Shown in pieces: positions 9,922 to 19,003 of a stretch of DNA of 64,000 nucleotides. This DNA comes from Serratia symbiotica (lineage in GTDB: Bacteria > Pseudomonadota > Gammaproteobacteria > Enterobacterales > Enterobacteriaceae), in the NCBI RefSeq assembly GCF_000821185.2, contig NZ_CP050855.1, forward strand, positions 992,001 through 1,056,000, given 5' to 3'. A program made the translations under genes and the position numbers. The notes under the pieces are model-generated. The model worked only from the letters and a program-made list of their open reading frames with translations. It was not told where the DNA came from and ran no database searches. The first letter of the stretch is position 1, and each line of letters begins with the position of its first letter.

Positions 9922-10185
9922 ATGCTTTGCGTGATCTATAGCAGTACGAAACGCGATAAAACGTATCTTTATGTCGAGAAAAAAGACGATTTCTCTCGTG
10001 TACCGCAAGAATTGATGAAAAATTTCGGCACGCCACGCTTGGTGATGGTACTTTCGCTCGACGAGCGAAAAAAGTTGGCCTCGGCGGACAGTGAAAAAGT
10101 CAAACAGTCTCTGAGAGACGAAGGGTACTATTTGCAGTTCCCTCCACCGCTAGAAAATCTGCTGAACACGCATCTTTCTGGATGA
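9922..10185 (+). CDS. ycgL: YcgL-family protein (DUF709)
   Basis: 87-residue cytoplasmic protein of the YcgL family, conserved beside minC in Enterobacterales; function not established. Recognisable segments are [29 protein letters not shown] and the C-terminal [14 protein letters not shown]. Upstream, TATAGT at 9866-9871 is a plausible -10 box. Divergent from minCDE and followed by ycgM, as in E. coli. Confidence 0.93.
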   Translation: MLCVIYSSTKRDKTYLYVEKKDDFSRVPQELMKNFGTPRLVMVLSLDERKKLASADSEKVKQSLRDEGYYLQFPPPLENLLNTHLSG

Positions 10186-10285
10186 AAATAGTAATATTAT
10201 CATATGCATGGCTGCTGACCAGCAGCCGCAACGTCCATATGCCAATAAGGGGCTTAGCGGGTAAGCTCCTAAGGGAGACAAAGGT

Positions 10286-10942
10286 ATGTATCGGCATAGA
10301 GATTGGCAGGGGGCATTGCTTGATTTGCCGGTGAATAAAGTGGTTTGCGTTGGCAGCAACTACAGCGAACACATCAAGGAAATGGGCAGTGCGATATCTG
10401 CTGAACCTGTGGTATTTATCAAGCCTGAGACAGCGTTGTGCGATATTCGCCATCCGCTGGCGATCCCCAAAGAATTGGGTTCTGTCCACCATGAGGTGGA
10501 GTTGGCGGTGCTAATTGGCAGCGCGCTAAAACAGGCCAACGAAGAACAGGTAGCAGGGGCGATTGCTGGCTATGGCATTGCGCTCGATCTGACGCTGCGC
10601 GAGCGGCAGGCAGAGTTCAAAAAAGCAGGGCAACCGTGGGAAAAAGCTAAGGCTTTCGATGGTTCCTGCCCGATATCTGGCTTTATTCCGGCGGCTGAAT
10701 TTGGCGATCCACAACGTGTTGCGCTGTCGCTGGCGGTCAACGATAAATTGCGTCAGCAGGGTAATACCCGCGAGATGATCACGCCGATCATGCCGTTGAT
10801 CGCCTACATGAGCCGTTTCTTCACGCTGCGAGAGGGCGATATCGTCCTCACTGGCACCCCACAGGGCGTAGGTTCGCTGGTTGTTGGCGATAGCTTGAAG
10901 GTGTCGCTCAATGGTATGGTGCTGACAACCCGTGTGATCTAA
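10286..10942 (+). CDS. ycgM: Fumarylacetoacetate hydrolase-family protein YcgM
   Basis: 218-residue FAH-fold enzyme; related proteins are acylpyruvases or oxaloacetate decarboxylases, cleaving C-C bonds with a divalent metal. Conserved features: VVCVGSNYSEHIKEM near the N-terminus, HHEVELAVLIG with metal-binding acidic residues, GYGIALDLTLRERQ, and GDIVLTGTPQGVG near the C-terminus. The ATG at 10286 follows AAGGGAGA. It follows ycgL; ycgN, the usual next gene, is displaced by the fimbrial cluster and reappears at 19.8 kb. Confidence 0.92.
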   Translation: MYRHRDWQGALLDLPVNKVVCVGSNYSEHIKEMGSAISAEPVVFIKPETALCDIRHPLAIPKELGSVHHEVELAVLIGSALKQANEEQVAGAIAGYGIALDLTLRERQAEFKKAGQPWEKAKAFDGSCPISGFIPAAEFGDPQRVALSLAVNDKLRQQGNTREMITPIMPLIAYMSRFFTLREGDIVLTGTPQGVGSLVVGDSLKVSLNGMVLTTRVI

Positions 10943-10986
10943 TCCCGGTGCCAGCTGTTTCTCAGGTGGCAGGCAGTGAGTCTCCT

Positions 10987-11069
10987 GAATACCTATCCTC
11001 TAGGCTACTTTATTTGCCATTTTGGTTCTGGGCAGTGTTCATCCATGTACGCCTACTGGGATAGGCTCT
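10987..11069. repeat. MITE-like repeat, internally deleted copy
   Basis: The left end (CCTATCCTCTAGGCTAC then TTTATTTGCCATTTTGG) and the right end (GCCTACTGGGATAGGCTCT) match the ends of the 140-bp copy at 12763-12902. About 57 bases of the centre are missing. Confidence 0.75.
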
Positions 11070-11618
11070 ATGTTTGGCGATCACCCTTATCTGGGGGCCA
11101 TTGCGGGTGAATGCGTTTCTTTGTGTCTTTCTATCAATAAGATTATCTTAATAAAGCAGATCTTGCTGCTACCCAGCCACTAGCCTCAGATCCCCTTTCT
11201 GTTAAGTAGCCACACCCTTTCCCCCTCTAATCTGTTGCTTGTGTGCCATTTGGGCCTTGACAACCAAAAATTTGTGTTTTATCAGTGTTTGATCTAAATA
11301 TTTTTGTTTGAGTAGTTCTTTTATCTATATTAATAGTCTTTTCATTCATTATTGACTAGATGATATAGAATATTCTTAGTTTAATTGGAGTTAAGCTTTG
11401 TTTTTAACTTTGTTAAATTAAATTGGTTTATTTGTATCTCATGGATTTGTATCATCAATACTATTAAAGTATTGAGGTTTTATTACTGCCCAATGCAAAA
11501 GTAAAACAATTTCTGCCTTGCCCATGTTGTTGGTGAGTAGTTTTTCTTGAAATTCAAAACGTTGTTTTATCCAAGAAGTGGATAAAACTATTGAATCTGG
11601 AGTGACAGGTAGATATTG
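11070..11618. other. AT-rich intergenic region upstream of the fimbrial cluster
   Basis: About 550 bp without a gene between ycgM and the first pilin. It becomes strongly AT-rich from about 11270, as expected for an H-NS-silenced fimbrial promoter region. I found no clear inverted repeat pair that would mark an invertible phase switch. The exact promoter cannot be placed by eye. Confidence 0.6.
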
Positions 11619-12149
11619 ATGAAAATGAATAAGCTGTGGGCAGTATGCGTGATGGTAATGGGGGTAGTCTTTCCCGCAGTAAATGAGGTTAATGGGGAGG
11701 CTGGCAAGGTAACGTTCACCGGTACGATTGTAGATGCACCTTGTTCGCTCACGTCGGATAGCTCACAGCAGGAAGTGAAATTGGGTCATATTACGCAGAA
11801 CGAGTTGAAAGATCAAGGTTCGTCCAAACCACGCCCTTTTGGTATCCAATTGGAAAACTGTGACATCACCGCTGTAGGTAAAGTAGTTTCCATTACCTTT
11901 GATGGCAGTGCTGCTGGCAGCGGTACTACGGCCAATCTGCTGGGCATCCCCGGTGTACGCGGCGCGGGCATCGCCATTACTGATGCTAACGGCAACCGGA
12001 TCGCTCTGGGACAGAAAACCAGTCTGCTTAAATTGGTTCAAGGCGATAACAGGCTCTACTTCTCTGCTTACTTACAAGGGCTGGCTTCCGCAGCCGTAGT
12101 GCCGGGCGAGTTCTCCAGTATTGCCGATTTTGTGATCGATTATCAGTAA
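11619..12149 (+). CDS. Fimbrial major-type subunit (pilin)
   Basis: 176-residue chaperone-usher pilin, the structural subunit exported by the Sec pathway and assembled by donor-strand exchange. An N-terminal signal peptide (MKMNKLWAVCVMVMGVVFPAV) precedes a mature domain with the conserved Cys pair (DAPCSL and LENCDI), the G-x-V/I-x-F strand pattern and the C-terminal penultimate Tyr (VIDYQ). The start at ATG 11619 has AGG upstream; a TTG one codon earlier is unlikely. First gene of the fimbrial cluster, so probably the main rod subunit. Confidence 0.88.
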   Translation: MKMNKLWAVCVMVMGVVFPAVNEVNGEAGKVTFTGTIVDAPCSLTSDSSQQEVKLGHITQNELKDQGSSKPRPFGIQLENCDITAVGKVVSITFDGSAAGSGTTANLLGIPGVRGAGIAITDANGNRIALGQKTSLLKLVQGDNRLYFSAYLQGLASAAVVPGEFSSIADFVIDYQ

Positions 12150-12226
12150 TCGGTAACGGTATGTGGGAGCGCCGCAGTTCGCATTCGGCATATCTGTTTG
12201 CTAATGATGGAAAGGAAGGCGAACAC

Positions 12227-12746
12227 ATGAGATCAGTTATCGATAGGTTGGCTCTTATGCTGCTATGCAGTAAATGCGTAATTGTGTAATGCTGGCGCAG
12301 ATATAGACAGGTTACGGCCAAGTTATCCTCAGTAGGCGAATTGTCGTATCGGCCTGTGCTGTTGAAAGCGGTAGTGATTTTCAGGCTATCGACTTCGGTT
12401 CCCTGCCGATAGAAGTGATAACAAAACAAGGCAGGGGGCAAATTTAACGTTCACACGAACGGGTTGCCGTTGATCAGAGCAATCATGCAGTGTATTACCG
12501 CAGGGTAAGGGTGATGCTTGACGCGCTGTGTGATAGTAACAGCGCATTGATCGCCTTGCATGGCAGCGCGCGTGGGGTCGGGCTGGTGATTGAATATGCA
12601 CGGGCAATCCGCTGGTACTTGGAGAAGTTTCGCCAGACATGGCGCTGACTTCCTTGAATTATTCATTATTCCTTCGGCGAAATAACCAACAGCTCAGGGC
12701 CGGGCGCTACCGGGCCATTGTACGTTTTATATTGGAGTATCTTTAA
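12227..12746 (+). pseudogene. Second fimbrial subunit, multiply frameshifted
   Basis: A good ribosome binding site (GGAAGGC) precedes an ATG at 12227 and a signal-peptide-like start (MRSVIDRLALMLLC) that soon stops. Pilin-like pieces follow in different frames: CAVESGSDFQAIDFGSLPIE, LHGSARGVGLVIEYA, and a clear C-terminus (VLGEVSPDMALTSLNYSLF, then AGRYRAIVRFILEYL) ending at TAA 12744-12746. At least three frame or stop lesions separate them. In order it is the second subunit gene, between the main pilin and the usher, and it decayed while the rest of the cluster stayed open. Confidence 0.8.
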
Positions 12747-12762
12747 TTACACCAACGTACTT

Positions 12763-12902
12763 AGAGCCTGTCCCATTAGGCTATTTTATTTGCCATTTTG
12801 GCCCAGGGCAGTGCTCACCATCCTCACGTACGCCATGTACGCTGCGGTTGTTGCACGCTGACCGTGTCCAAACTGGCAGCTACACCTACTGGGATAGGCT
12901 CT
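12763..12902. repeat. MITE-like 140-bp repeat, complete copy
   Basis: The ends form inverted repeats: AGAGCCTGTCCCATTAGG at the left and CCTACTGGGATAGGCTCT at the right. The centre contains GTACGCTGCGGTTGTTGCAC. Related copies or fragments occur at 10987, 25281, 44864 and 63100. It lies between the dead second pilin and the usher gene. It encodes no protein, so mobilisation would need a transposase supplied elsewhere. Confidence 0.8.
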
Positions 12903-12967
12903 TAGAACAGAGTCAATGGAATACAGATGATCTGCGGCAAAAATAAAAAAATAGTAGACAGGTTCGT

Positions 12968-15430
12968 ATGAAATATAAATTAAAACCACACTGGTTAAGT
13001 GTCGCTATCTTATTTTCTTTGCTAGATGCAGGAAAATTGGCTTATTCCGTTGAGTTTAATACCGATGTATTAGACGCTGAAGATAAAAATAATATCGATT
13101 TTTCTCGTTTTTCTTCTTCTAATTACATACTGCCAGGCCGTTATCCGCTTACGTTGCGTTTGAATGACAGAGATCTGTCTGATTTCACTGTGCCTTTTTA
13201 CCCGCGTGAAGAAAAAAAGAATAGCAGCGAAGCCTGCCTGTTACCGGAATTGATGAAGCAGTTGGGGCTAACCCCAACGGCAGAAAAGAAAATCCGCTAC
13301 TGGCACCACCATGACTGCGCTGATCTCAGTGCCTTGCAGGGCACTGAGGTGCGTGGTGATCTGGCGAGTGCCTCGTTGCAGGTCTCCATACCGCAAGCCT
13401 GGTTGGAATACACTGATCCCAACTGGGTTACGCCAGCACAGTGGGATAATGGTATTCCTGGCCTGATGTTGGACTACAGTCTCAATAGCACTGTGAGCCG
13501 CCTGCAACGCAATGACCATATGCACAATGCCAGCGTCAGCGGCACAGCGGGTGCTAATCTAGGTGCCTGGCGTATGCGTACCGATTATCAGGGCAGTTAT
13601 GTCAAATGCACAGCCAGCAGCAGGCATAACCTAGGCTGGAATCGGTTTTATGCTTACCGCGCTCTGCCGCAAATGGGTGCCACCGTAATGTTGGGAGAGA
13701 TTTTCCTGGCTTCCAACCTGTTCGACAGTTGGCGTTATACCGGCATTAGCCTCAACAGCGATGAACGCATGCTGCCACCCTCGCTGCGCGGTTACGCAGC
13801 GGAGGTGAGTGGTATTGCCCGCACTAATGCCAAGGTTACCGTTTCCCAACTGGGCAAGGTAGTTTATCAAACCACGGTCGCCTCTGGGCCATTCCGCATT
13901 CAGTCGTTGAACAGCGCAGTCAATGGACAATTGGATGTGAAGGTTGAAGAACAAGACGGCAGTGTGCAAACCTTCCAGGTCGACAATGCCTCGGTACCGT
14001 ATCTGACGCGTCCTGGGCAACTGCGCTACGCCACGGCTTTGGGGCGCCCATCGCGCTATGACCACCATATTGAAGGGCCGATGTTCAGCAACGGGGTATT
14101 CTCCTGGGGGGGGGCTAACAGTTGGTCGCTGTATGGCGGTACGATCATGGCTGAACCCTATAAGGCGCTGGCGATCGGGATTGGACGCAATCTTTACCGT
14201 TTCGGTGCGATCTCCGCCGATGTGACGCAATCCTGGGCGCGTTTGCCCAATGCAGCAAATCGGGAAGGTAAATCCTGGCATCTGAGCTATGCGAAACGGT
14301 TTGATGACTTCAATAGCGAGGTCACCTTTGCCGGTTACCGTTTCTCAGAGCGTGAGTATATGTCGATGGGACATTATCTTGATACCCGCTATGGCGGGGG
14401 CAACAGCGGTCAGGATAAAGCGCTATATACCCTTACCGCAAATAAAGGGTTTGAGGACGCTAAGATCAGCGCCTATCTATCGTATAGCCACCAGACTTAT
14501 TGGGATCAGTCGGATAACCATCGCTATAGTCTTTCGCTAAGCCGCTATTTCGACATCAGTCGTTTTAAGAATGCGTCGCTGAGCCTATCGGCCACACGTA
14601 GCGAATACTATGGTCACAATGATGACACACTTTTTATGAGCTTATCCGTGCCGCTCAGCAACGCAATGGTGAGTTACAACGGACAACTGAACGATAGCCG
14701 TTATAGCCAAACAGTCGGCTTTTACTCGCAGTTGGATAACTACGATAGCTATCGGCTGACTGGCGGCCTCTCAGAGGGTACTCATGGGCAACTGAGCGGA
14801 TATTACATCCACCGGGGCGATAAAGTGGACATGAGCGTCAATGCGGCTTATGTGCAGAACAGCTACACTTCTGCGGGGTTATCGCTGCAAGGTGGAGCAA
14901 CGGTGACCGCTAACGGGGCAGCATTGCATCCTGGCGGGGGTAATGGCAGCACGCGTCTGATGGTGGACTCAGACGGTGTAGCTGGCGTGCCGGTTGAGGG
15001 AGGACGTATTCACACCAACGCTATTGGTATCGGTGTGCTGGCCGACATGAGCAGCTATTACCGCACCAGCACCCGTATCGACGTTAACCAACTGGACGAT
15101 GATGTTGAAGCCAGCAAACCAGTGGTGGAATCGTCGCTGACCGAAGGCGCGATTGGCTACCGCAAGTTCGGCTTGCTGAAGGGGGTCAAGTTGCTAGTGA
15201 TCTTGGCGATGGCCGATGGCACGCATCCTCCTTTCGGCGCGAGTGTAATTAATCGCAAAGGGCATGAACTGGCGGTGGTCAGCGACGGCGGGTTGGCTTA
15301 TCTAAGCGGTGTTGCACTAGGTGAAACGCTAGATGTGGCGTGGGATAGCGCCAAGCAGTGCTTTGCTGAAGTACCGAAAACGCTACCGCCGACCACACAA
15401 TGGGTGCTTCCATGCAAGTCCATTCATTAA
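12968..15430 (+). CDS. Fimbrial outer membrane usher protein
   Basis: 820-residue FimD/PapC-family usher, the outer-membrane pore that accepts chaperone-subunit complexes and polymerises the fimbria. Order: signal peptide (about 1-27), N-terminal periplasmic domain beginning VEFNTDVLDAEDKNNIDFSRF, 24-stranded barrel (about 140-680) interrupted by a plug domain, and C-terminal domains ending FAEVPKTLPPTTQWVLPC with a Cys pair. Slightly shorter than typical (830-870) but uninterrupted. A repeat lies 65 bp upstream, so expression may differ from the original operon. Confidence 0.93.
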   Translation: MKYKLKPHWLSVAILFSLLDAGKLAYSVEFNTDVLDAEDKNNIDFSRFSSSNYILPGRYPLTLRLNDRDLSDFTVPFYPREEKKNSSEACLLPELMKQLGLTPTAEKKIRYWHHHDCADLSALQGTEVRGDLASASLQVSIPQAWLEYTDPNWVTPAQWDNGIPGLMLDYSLNSTVSRLQRNDHMHNASVSGTAGANLGAWRMRTDYQGSYVKCTASSRHNLGWNRFYAYRALPQMGATVMLGEIFLASNLFDSWRYTGISLNSDERMLPPSLRGYAAEVSGIARTNAKVTVSQLGKVVYQTTVASGPFRIQSLNSAVNGQLDVKVEEQDGSVQTFQVDNASVPYLTRPGQLRYATALGRPSRYDHHIEGPMFSNGVFSWGGANSWSLYGGTIMAEPYKALAIGIGRNLYRFGAISADVTQSWARLPNAANREGKSWHLSYAKRFDDFNSEVTFAGYRFSEREYMSMGHYLDTRYGGGNSGQDKALYTLTANKGFEDAKISAYLSYSHQTYWDQSDNHRYSLSLSRYFDISRFKNASLSLSATRSEYYGHNDDTLFMSLSVPLSNAMVSYNGQLNDSRYSQTVGFYSQLDNYDSYRLTGGLSEGTHGQLSGYYIHRGDKVDMSVNAAYVQNSYTSAGLSLQGGATVTANGAALHPGGGNGSTRLMVDSDGVAGVPVEGGRIHTNAIGIGVLADMSSYYRTSTRIDVNQLDDDVEASKPVVESSLTEGAIGYRKFGLLKGVKLLVILAMADGTHPPFGASVINRKGHELAVVSDGGLAYLSGVALGETLDVAWDSAKQCFAEVPKTLPPTTQWVLPCKSIH

Positions 15431-15447
15431 TCACAGGAAAGCGAATC

Positions 15448-16155
15448 ATGCAAAAAAACGGATGGCTGTCACTTGGTTGCGTCTGGGTGCTCAGTGTTCA
15501 AACGGCTCAAGCGGCCATTACGCTTGACCGAACCCGTGCAATTTATGATGGCAGTGCCAGGTCGATCAGCCTGAACATCACTAACGAAAATAAGCAGCAG
15601 CCCTATCTCGCCCAAGCGTGGCTGGAGGGGACGACCAACAAAAAGACGCACGTTCTGATGGTGGTGCCGCCGGTGCAGCGCTTAGAAGCGGGTGGTAATA
15701 GCATGGTCAGGATCACGGCCACGCCGGATACCGCGCGTTTACCGCAGGATCGCGAATCGCTATTTTATTTTAACCTGCGTGAGATACCCCCGCGTAGCAG
15801 CGAACCCAATGTGATGCAAATTGCGCTGCAAACCAAGATCAAGCTGTTTTACCGCCCAGCGGCGATCGCCCCAGAACAGAATGCAGTATGGCAGGAACAA
15901 CTGCGTTTGACCCGAACTACAGCCGGTTATCGGATTGAAAACCCAACGCCGTATTTCATCACGGTGATCGACTTGACGGAAAAAGGTCTGCCAGCAAGTG
16001 ACATCCAGCCAGTGATGATCGCGCCGAAATCGTCGGAAAATGTGCGCTCGGCTGTACTGCGAACGCCGGTGCTGACCTATATCAATGACTATGGAGGCCG
16101 ACCACAACTGACATTCCGTTGTCAGGGCGATAGTTGTCAGGTGAGTGAATCCTGA
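15448..16155 (+). CDS. Periplasmic fimbrial chaperone (PapD family)
   Basis: 235-residue PapD-like chaperone that donates its G1 strand to folding pilins and carries them to the usher. The signal peptide (MQKNGWLSLGCVWVLSVQTAQA) precedes AITLDRTRAIYDGSARSISL and two immunoglobulin-like domains. Typical features are FYFNLREIPP and LQTKIKLFYRP, and a C-terminal Cys pair (FRCQGDSC). I chose ATG 15448, preceded by AGGAAAG, which overlaps none of the signal peptide; an upstream in-frame ATG at 15400 overlaps the usher end. Confidence 0.94.
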   Translation: MQKNGWLSLGCVWVLSVQTAQAAITLDRTRAIYDGSARSISLNITNENKQQPYLAQAWLEGTTNKKTHVLMVVPPVQRLEAGGNSMVRITATPDTARLPQDRESLFYFNLREIPPRSSEPNVMQIALQTKIKLFYRPAAIAPEQNAVWQEQLRLTRTTAGYRIENPTPYFITVIDLTEKGLPASDIQPVMIAPKSSENVRSAVLRTPVLTYINDYGGRPQLTFRCQGDSCQVSES

Positions 16156-16175
16156 TCAGGTTAAGGGAGATAAAA

Positions 16176-16706
16176 GTGCGATATTTTGCATACCGCCTGA
16201 TGCAGACCTTGATACTGATGGCTTGGCAATTGCAGGTTCGGCAAAACACTTATGTGAAGTTGGAGAAGATGCACGGTGAGTGTCAGGTGGTGGGGGAACT
16301 GCTGTTGTCGGCCTATGTTCATGCCATGGAGTTGCAGCAACAAATGGTCGCTGTGGGGGCGATCCCGCGTCACCGGTTGGCATGCGCCGGGGTGTTGCCT
16401 GATAGCCAACTGGGCGGCACGCTGACCTCTAGGCCACAGCAGCCAGACATGTTCATCATCTTTATCGGGGTACAAGCCGACGATGTACAGCAGGCATTCA
16501 GCTTGACGGGAAACGCACAGGGTGTGGCACTGCGCCTTACTGATGAGAGTCAGCAGCCACTGACGCTGGGCGTGCACAGCGGTGTGAAAGCGCTCAACCC
16601 AGCAGACAATAGCCTGCTGTTTTATGCTCAACGACTGCGGCAACCGAAGTCGCTGCTTGAAGGTTTGTTCAGCACGCTGTTGGCATTTCGCCTGGAGCAT
16701 CTGTGA
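16176..16706 (+). CDS. Minor fimbrial subunit, atypical N-terminus
   Basis: 176-residue product starting at GTG 16176 after AAGGGAGA. The C-terminal half (DDVQQAFSLTGNAQGVALRL, ALNPADNSLLFYAQRL, FSTLLAFRLEHL) is clearly pilin-like. The N-terminal half lacks a convincing signal peptide cleavage site, although a HGECQVVGELL segment resembles the first Cys strand and a second Cys is in HRLACAG. Either this is a divergent adaptor subunit or its N-terminus has been altered by compensating frame changes. Its stop overlaps the next start, so it is in one operon. Confidence 0.7.
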   Translation: MRYFAYRLMQTLILMAWQLQVRQNTYVKLEKMHGECQVVGELLLSAYVHAMELQQQMVAVGAIPRHRLACAGVLPDSQLGGTLTSRPQQPDMFIIFIGVQADDVQQAFSLTGNAQGVALRLTDESQQPLTLGVHSGVKALNPADNSLLFYAQRLRQPKSLLEGLFSTLLAFRLEHL

Positions 16707-17227
16707 TGACCATATTGCGCGATGAAAAGAAAATCAGGATCAGCATTGCCGGGGTAGCGGTGTTGCTTATCTGCGCGCTTGGCAACCCGTTGGCACGCGG
16801 TGAAGGTGGCACTGAGGTTACCTTCAGCGGTACGGTGTTTGATCCGCCGCCCTGCAAGATCAACGGCGAACAGACCATTGATTTCGCTTTTGGCAGCGTG
16901 GGTGTCAAAAAGGTGGATGGCAGCAGTTATGCAGTGACGAAAACGTTGATCTTCAGTTGCGATGCCGACACCTTGGCACCGTTACAAATTGCGATACAAG
17001 GCGATCAATTGAACGGGGAGAATGTGCTAAAAACCGACAGCAGTAATTTGGGCATCGCATTGTACAACGGTGTTGATGGACAAAAAATTCCCCTGAATCA
17101 GTTTTTTTATGTCGATCGGGATACCCGTTTTCTCCTACAGGCTATACCGGTCAAAGACGACTCGGGCAAACCGTTGGTTGGCGGTAATTTTAGCGCCAAC
17201 GCCACCATGATCTCCCGCTATTACTAA
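16706..17227 (+). CDS. Minor fimbrial subunit
   Basis: 173-residue pilin. A basic start and hydrophobic signal segment (IRISIAGVAVLLICALG) precede the mature domain. The Cys pair is PPPCKING and IFSCDAD, with IDFAFGSVGVKKVDG between. Residues near the end (GNFSANATMISRYY) give the usual terminal Tyr strand. Its ATG overlaps the TGA of the previous gene. Resembles PapF/MrpF-type adaptor subunits, an inference from order and motifs. Confidence 0.85.
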   Translation: MTILRDEKKIRISIAGVAVLLICALGNPLARGEGGTEVTFSGTVFDPPPCKINGEQTIDFAFGSVGVKKVDGSSYAVTKTLIFSCDADTLAPLQIAIQGDQLNGENVLKTDSSNLGIALYNGVDGQKIPLNQFFYVDRDTRFLLQAIPVKDDSGKPLVGGNFSANATMISRYY

Positions 17228-17236
17228 GGGTGATAT

Positions 17237-17752
17237 ATGCAAACTCTCTGTTGCGTGTTGCTCGCCATGCTGTTGTTGACTGTGACAGGGGCGCAAGCAG
17301 TGGATATCAGGTTGCACGGTGAACTGGTGGAAGGCCCGTGCGTAGTTAACATCAATTCTGCGGATCAACGTGTGGTGTTCGGTGTGATGTCAGCGCATGA
17401 CTTCTACAGCCGTCCGCGAGGCCATGTCAAAAAGTTCGACATCCTGCTCGAACATTGCGACTTAAGCTTCGGTAACACCGTCGAAATCACTTTTGATGGT
17501 GAAGAAGACCCGCAGCAACCTGGCCTGCTGGCGATCAGCGGCAGCGCCCAAGGGGTAGCGATCGGCTTGGAAACCCAGCAGGGTGAAGCGCTGTCGCTAA
17601 ATCGCGATGTGGCGCGGTTTAATCTACTGCCTGGGGATACGCGCTTAAGTCTACAGGCTTATTTACAGGCGGATAAGGGCAGCATTGAGCAGCGATCCAT
17701 TAAGGAAGGAACCTTCAGCGCCATTACCACCTTCACGCTAAATTACAACTGA
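17237..17752 (+). CDS. Minor fimbrial subunit
   Basis: 171-residue pilin with a clear signal peptide (MQTLCCVLLAMLLLTVTGAQA). The mature part has the Cys pair VEGPCVVNI and LLEHCDLS, GxAQGVAIGLE and a terminal ITTFTLNYN strand. It closely resembles the first pilin of the cluster in its central segment (LEHCD, EITFDG, GVAIGLE), suggesting duplication. RBS AAGGGTGA precedes the ATG at 17237, 9 bp after the previous stop. Confidence 0.86.
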   Translation: MQTLCCVLLAMLLLTVTGAQAVDIRLHGELVEGPCVVNINSADQRVVFGVMSAHDFYSRPRGHVKKFDILLEHCDLSFGNTVEITFDGEEDPQQPGLLAISGSAQGVAIGLETQQGEALSLNRDVARFNLLPGDTRLSLQAYLQADKGSIEQRSIKEGTFSAITTFTLNYN

Positions 17753-17818
17753 TCGCGCAGACCGCGCGGCGGCAGATCAGAAATGGCATACGCAGGCCGA
17801 TGATTGGGGGATATTTAC

Positions 17819-18820
17819 ATGCGGACAGGTTTTTTCCTTTTGATGCTTTTCACCAGCCAGATAGCATGGGCAAACTTGTCTAATACTTTTTGGGACGGCG
17901 CCGGAGAAAACGATTTTTACATTCAACTGGACAGTTCATCTTTTCCCAGCAGCAAAGCGGGAACGAAGTTGCAGCTCTTTTACAAGACGCCGGCCAAGTC
18001 TTCCTATTCGCTGAACTACAATAACCAAACCTCGTTAACCAACCCGCCATCCTGGTTGGCTGGGGAAACTTCCCTAATGCCTTCTGACATCAATAGTGGA
18101 TATTTGAAACTGAATGAAAATCTGGATATCAAGGTCAGTATGCCGCATGGGGAAATGGTACCGTTCAGCTGGTCGTATCAGGGGGTCAGTGCATCGCTGA
18201 ATTATGGCATGGGACGCGCATTTAACCGGTTTTTTTATGGTATGGAAGGAGAGCTTTCGCTGATATTGCGTCGTGATATGGTCGGCGGCGGGGTACTGTT
18301 GCCACGCAATGTGCAGGCCGCCTCCATTTATCGCTCTATGTCGCCTTCCAGCGGCAGCCCCCCTGAGGCCAAAAACCCGCTTCCGGCATTGCGTATTTTC
18401 TTAAAAGGCCAGGTGGTTCCCACGCCGGTGGTGTGCAGTATTAACAACGAAAAAGTGATTGATGTGGTATTTGGTGAACTGAACAGCGCCGATATTACCT
18501 TGGACGGTAGCCATTACGGTAAAGACATCGCCATCAGCTACAGTTGCAACAGCGATGTTAATTTGCCAGTGACCATCAATCTGATCGCTAGCAATACCCG
18601 CTTTTCCGGGGATTATATCCTGACTAGCAACCCAGAGCTGGGTGTGGTGATGAAGTATCACTCCCGCACCATAAAGCCCTGGGGCAGTTTTACAACCCAT
18701 TTGGTTAGTGGCAAAGGTGATGATTGGATTTACTTTGCACCGGTGAGAAAAGCACCGACTAGAGCAATCCCGACTGGAAAATTCACTGCCTCCGCCACCT
18801 TGGTGATAATGATTGAATGA
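17819..18820 (+). CDS. Two-domain fimbrial tip adhesin
   Basis: 333-residue last structural gene of the cluster. A signal peptide (MRTGFFLLMLFTSQIAWA) is followed by a roughly 170-residue N-terminal domain without pilin pattern, the likely receptor-binding lectin, and a C-terminal pilin domain from about residue 195 (LKGQVVPTPVVCSINNEK, then AISYSCNSD, ending GKFTASATLVIMIE). This architecture fits tip adhesins of the FimH/PapG/MrpH type. ATG 17819 is preceded by GGGGGA; an upstream TTG is rejected. The receptor cannot be predicted. Confidence 0.82.
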   Translation: MRTGFFLLMLFTSQIAWANLSNTFWDGAGENDFYIQLDSSSFPSSKAGTKLQLFYKTPAKSSYSLNYNNQTSLTNPPSWLAGETSLMPSDINSGYLKLNENLDIKVSMPHGEMVPFSWSYQGVSASLNYGMGRAFNRFFYGMEGELSLILRRDMVGGGVLLPRNVQAASIYRSMSPSSGSPPEAKNPLPALRIFLKGQVVPTPVVCSINNEKVIDVVFGELNSADITLDGSHYGKDIAISYSCNSDVNLPVTINLIASNTRFSGDYILTSNPELGVVMKYHSRTIKPWGSFTTHLVSGKGDDWIYFAPVRKAPTRAIPTGKFTASATLVIMIE

Positions 18821-19003
18821 TGATGAGCGACTTACAAAATAGGGTGATGCAAATAATTGAACCAGACACCATTGTTAGGCCACAAAAAACAGTGGTGTTA
18901 GTCATTGTAATGATTCCCTTGTAGCTAAAAGAGAAATCGGCCTGCTGCCTGAGTAACAAAACGTCAATACAGTACTAAGTGTATATTCACCCAGGAGGGA
19001 ATT

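Noticed and set aside
13631..14281. 217-codon antisense frame inside the usher gene
   Set aside because: Lies wholly opposite a clear usher sequence; no start signal and no protein motif.
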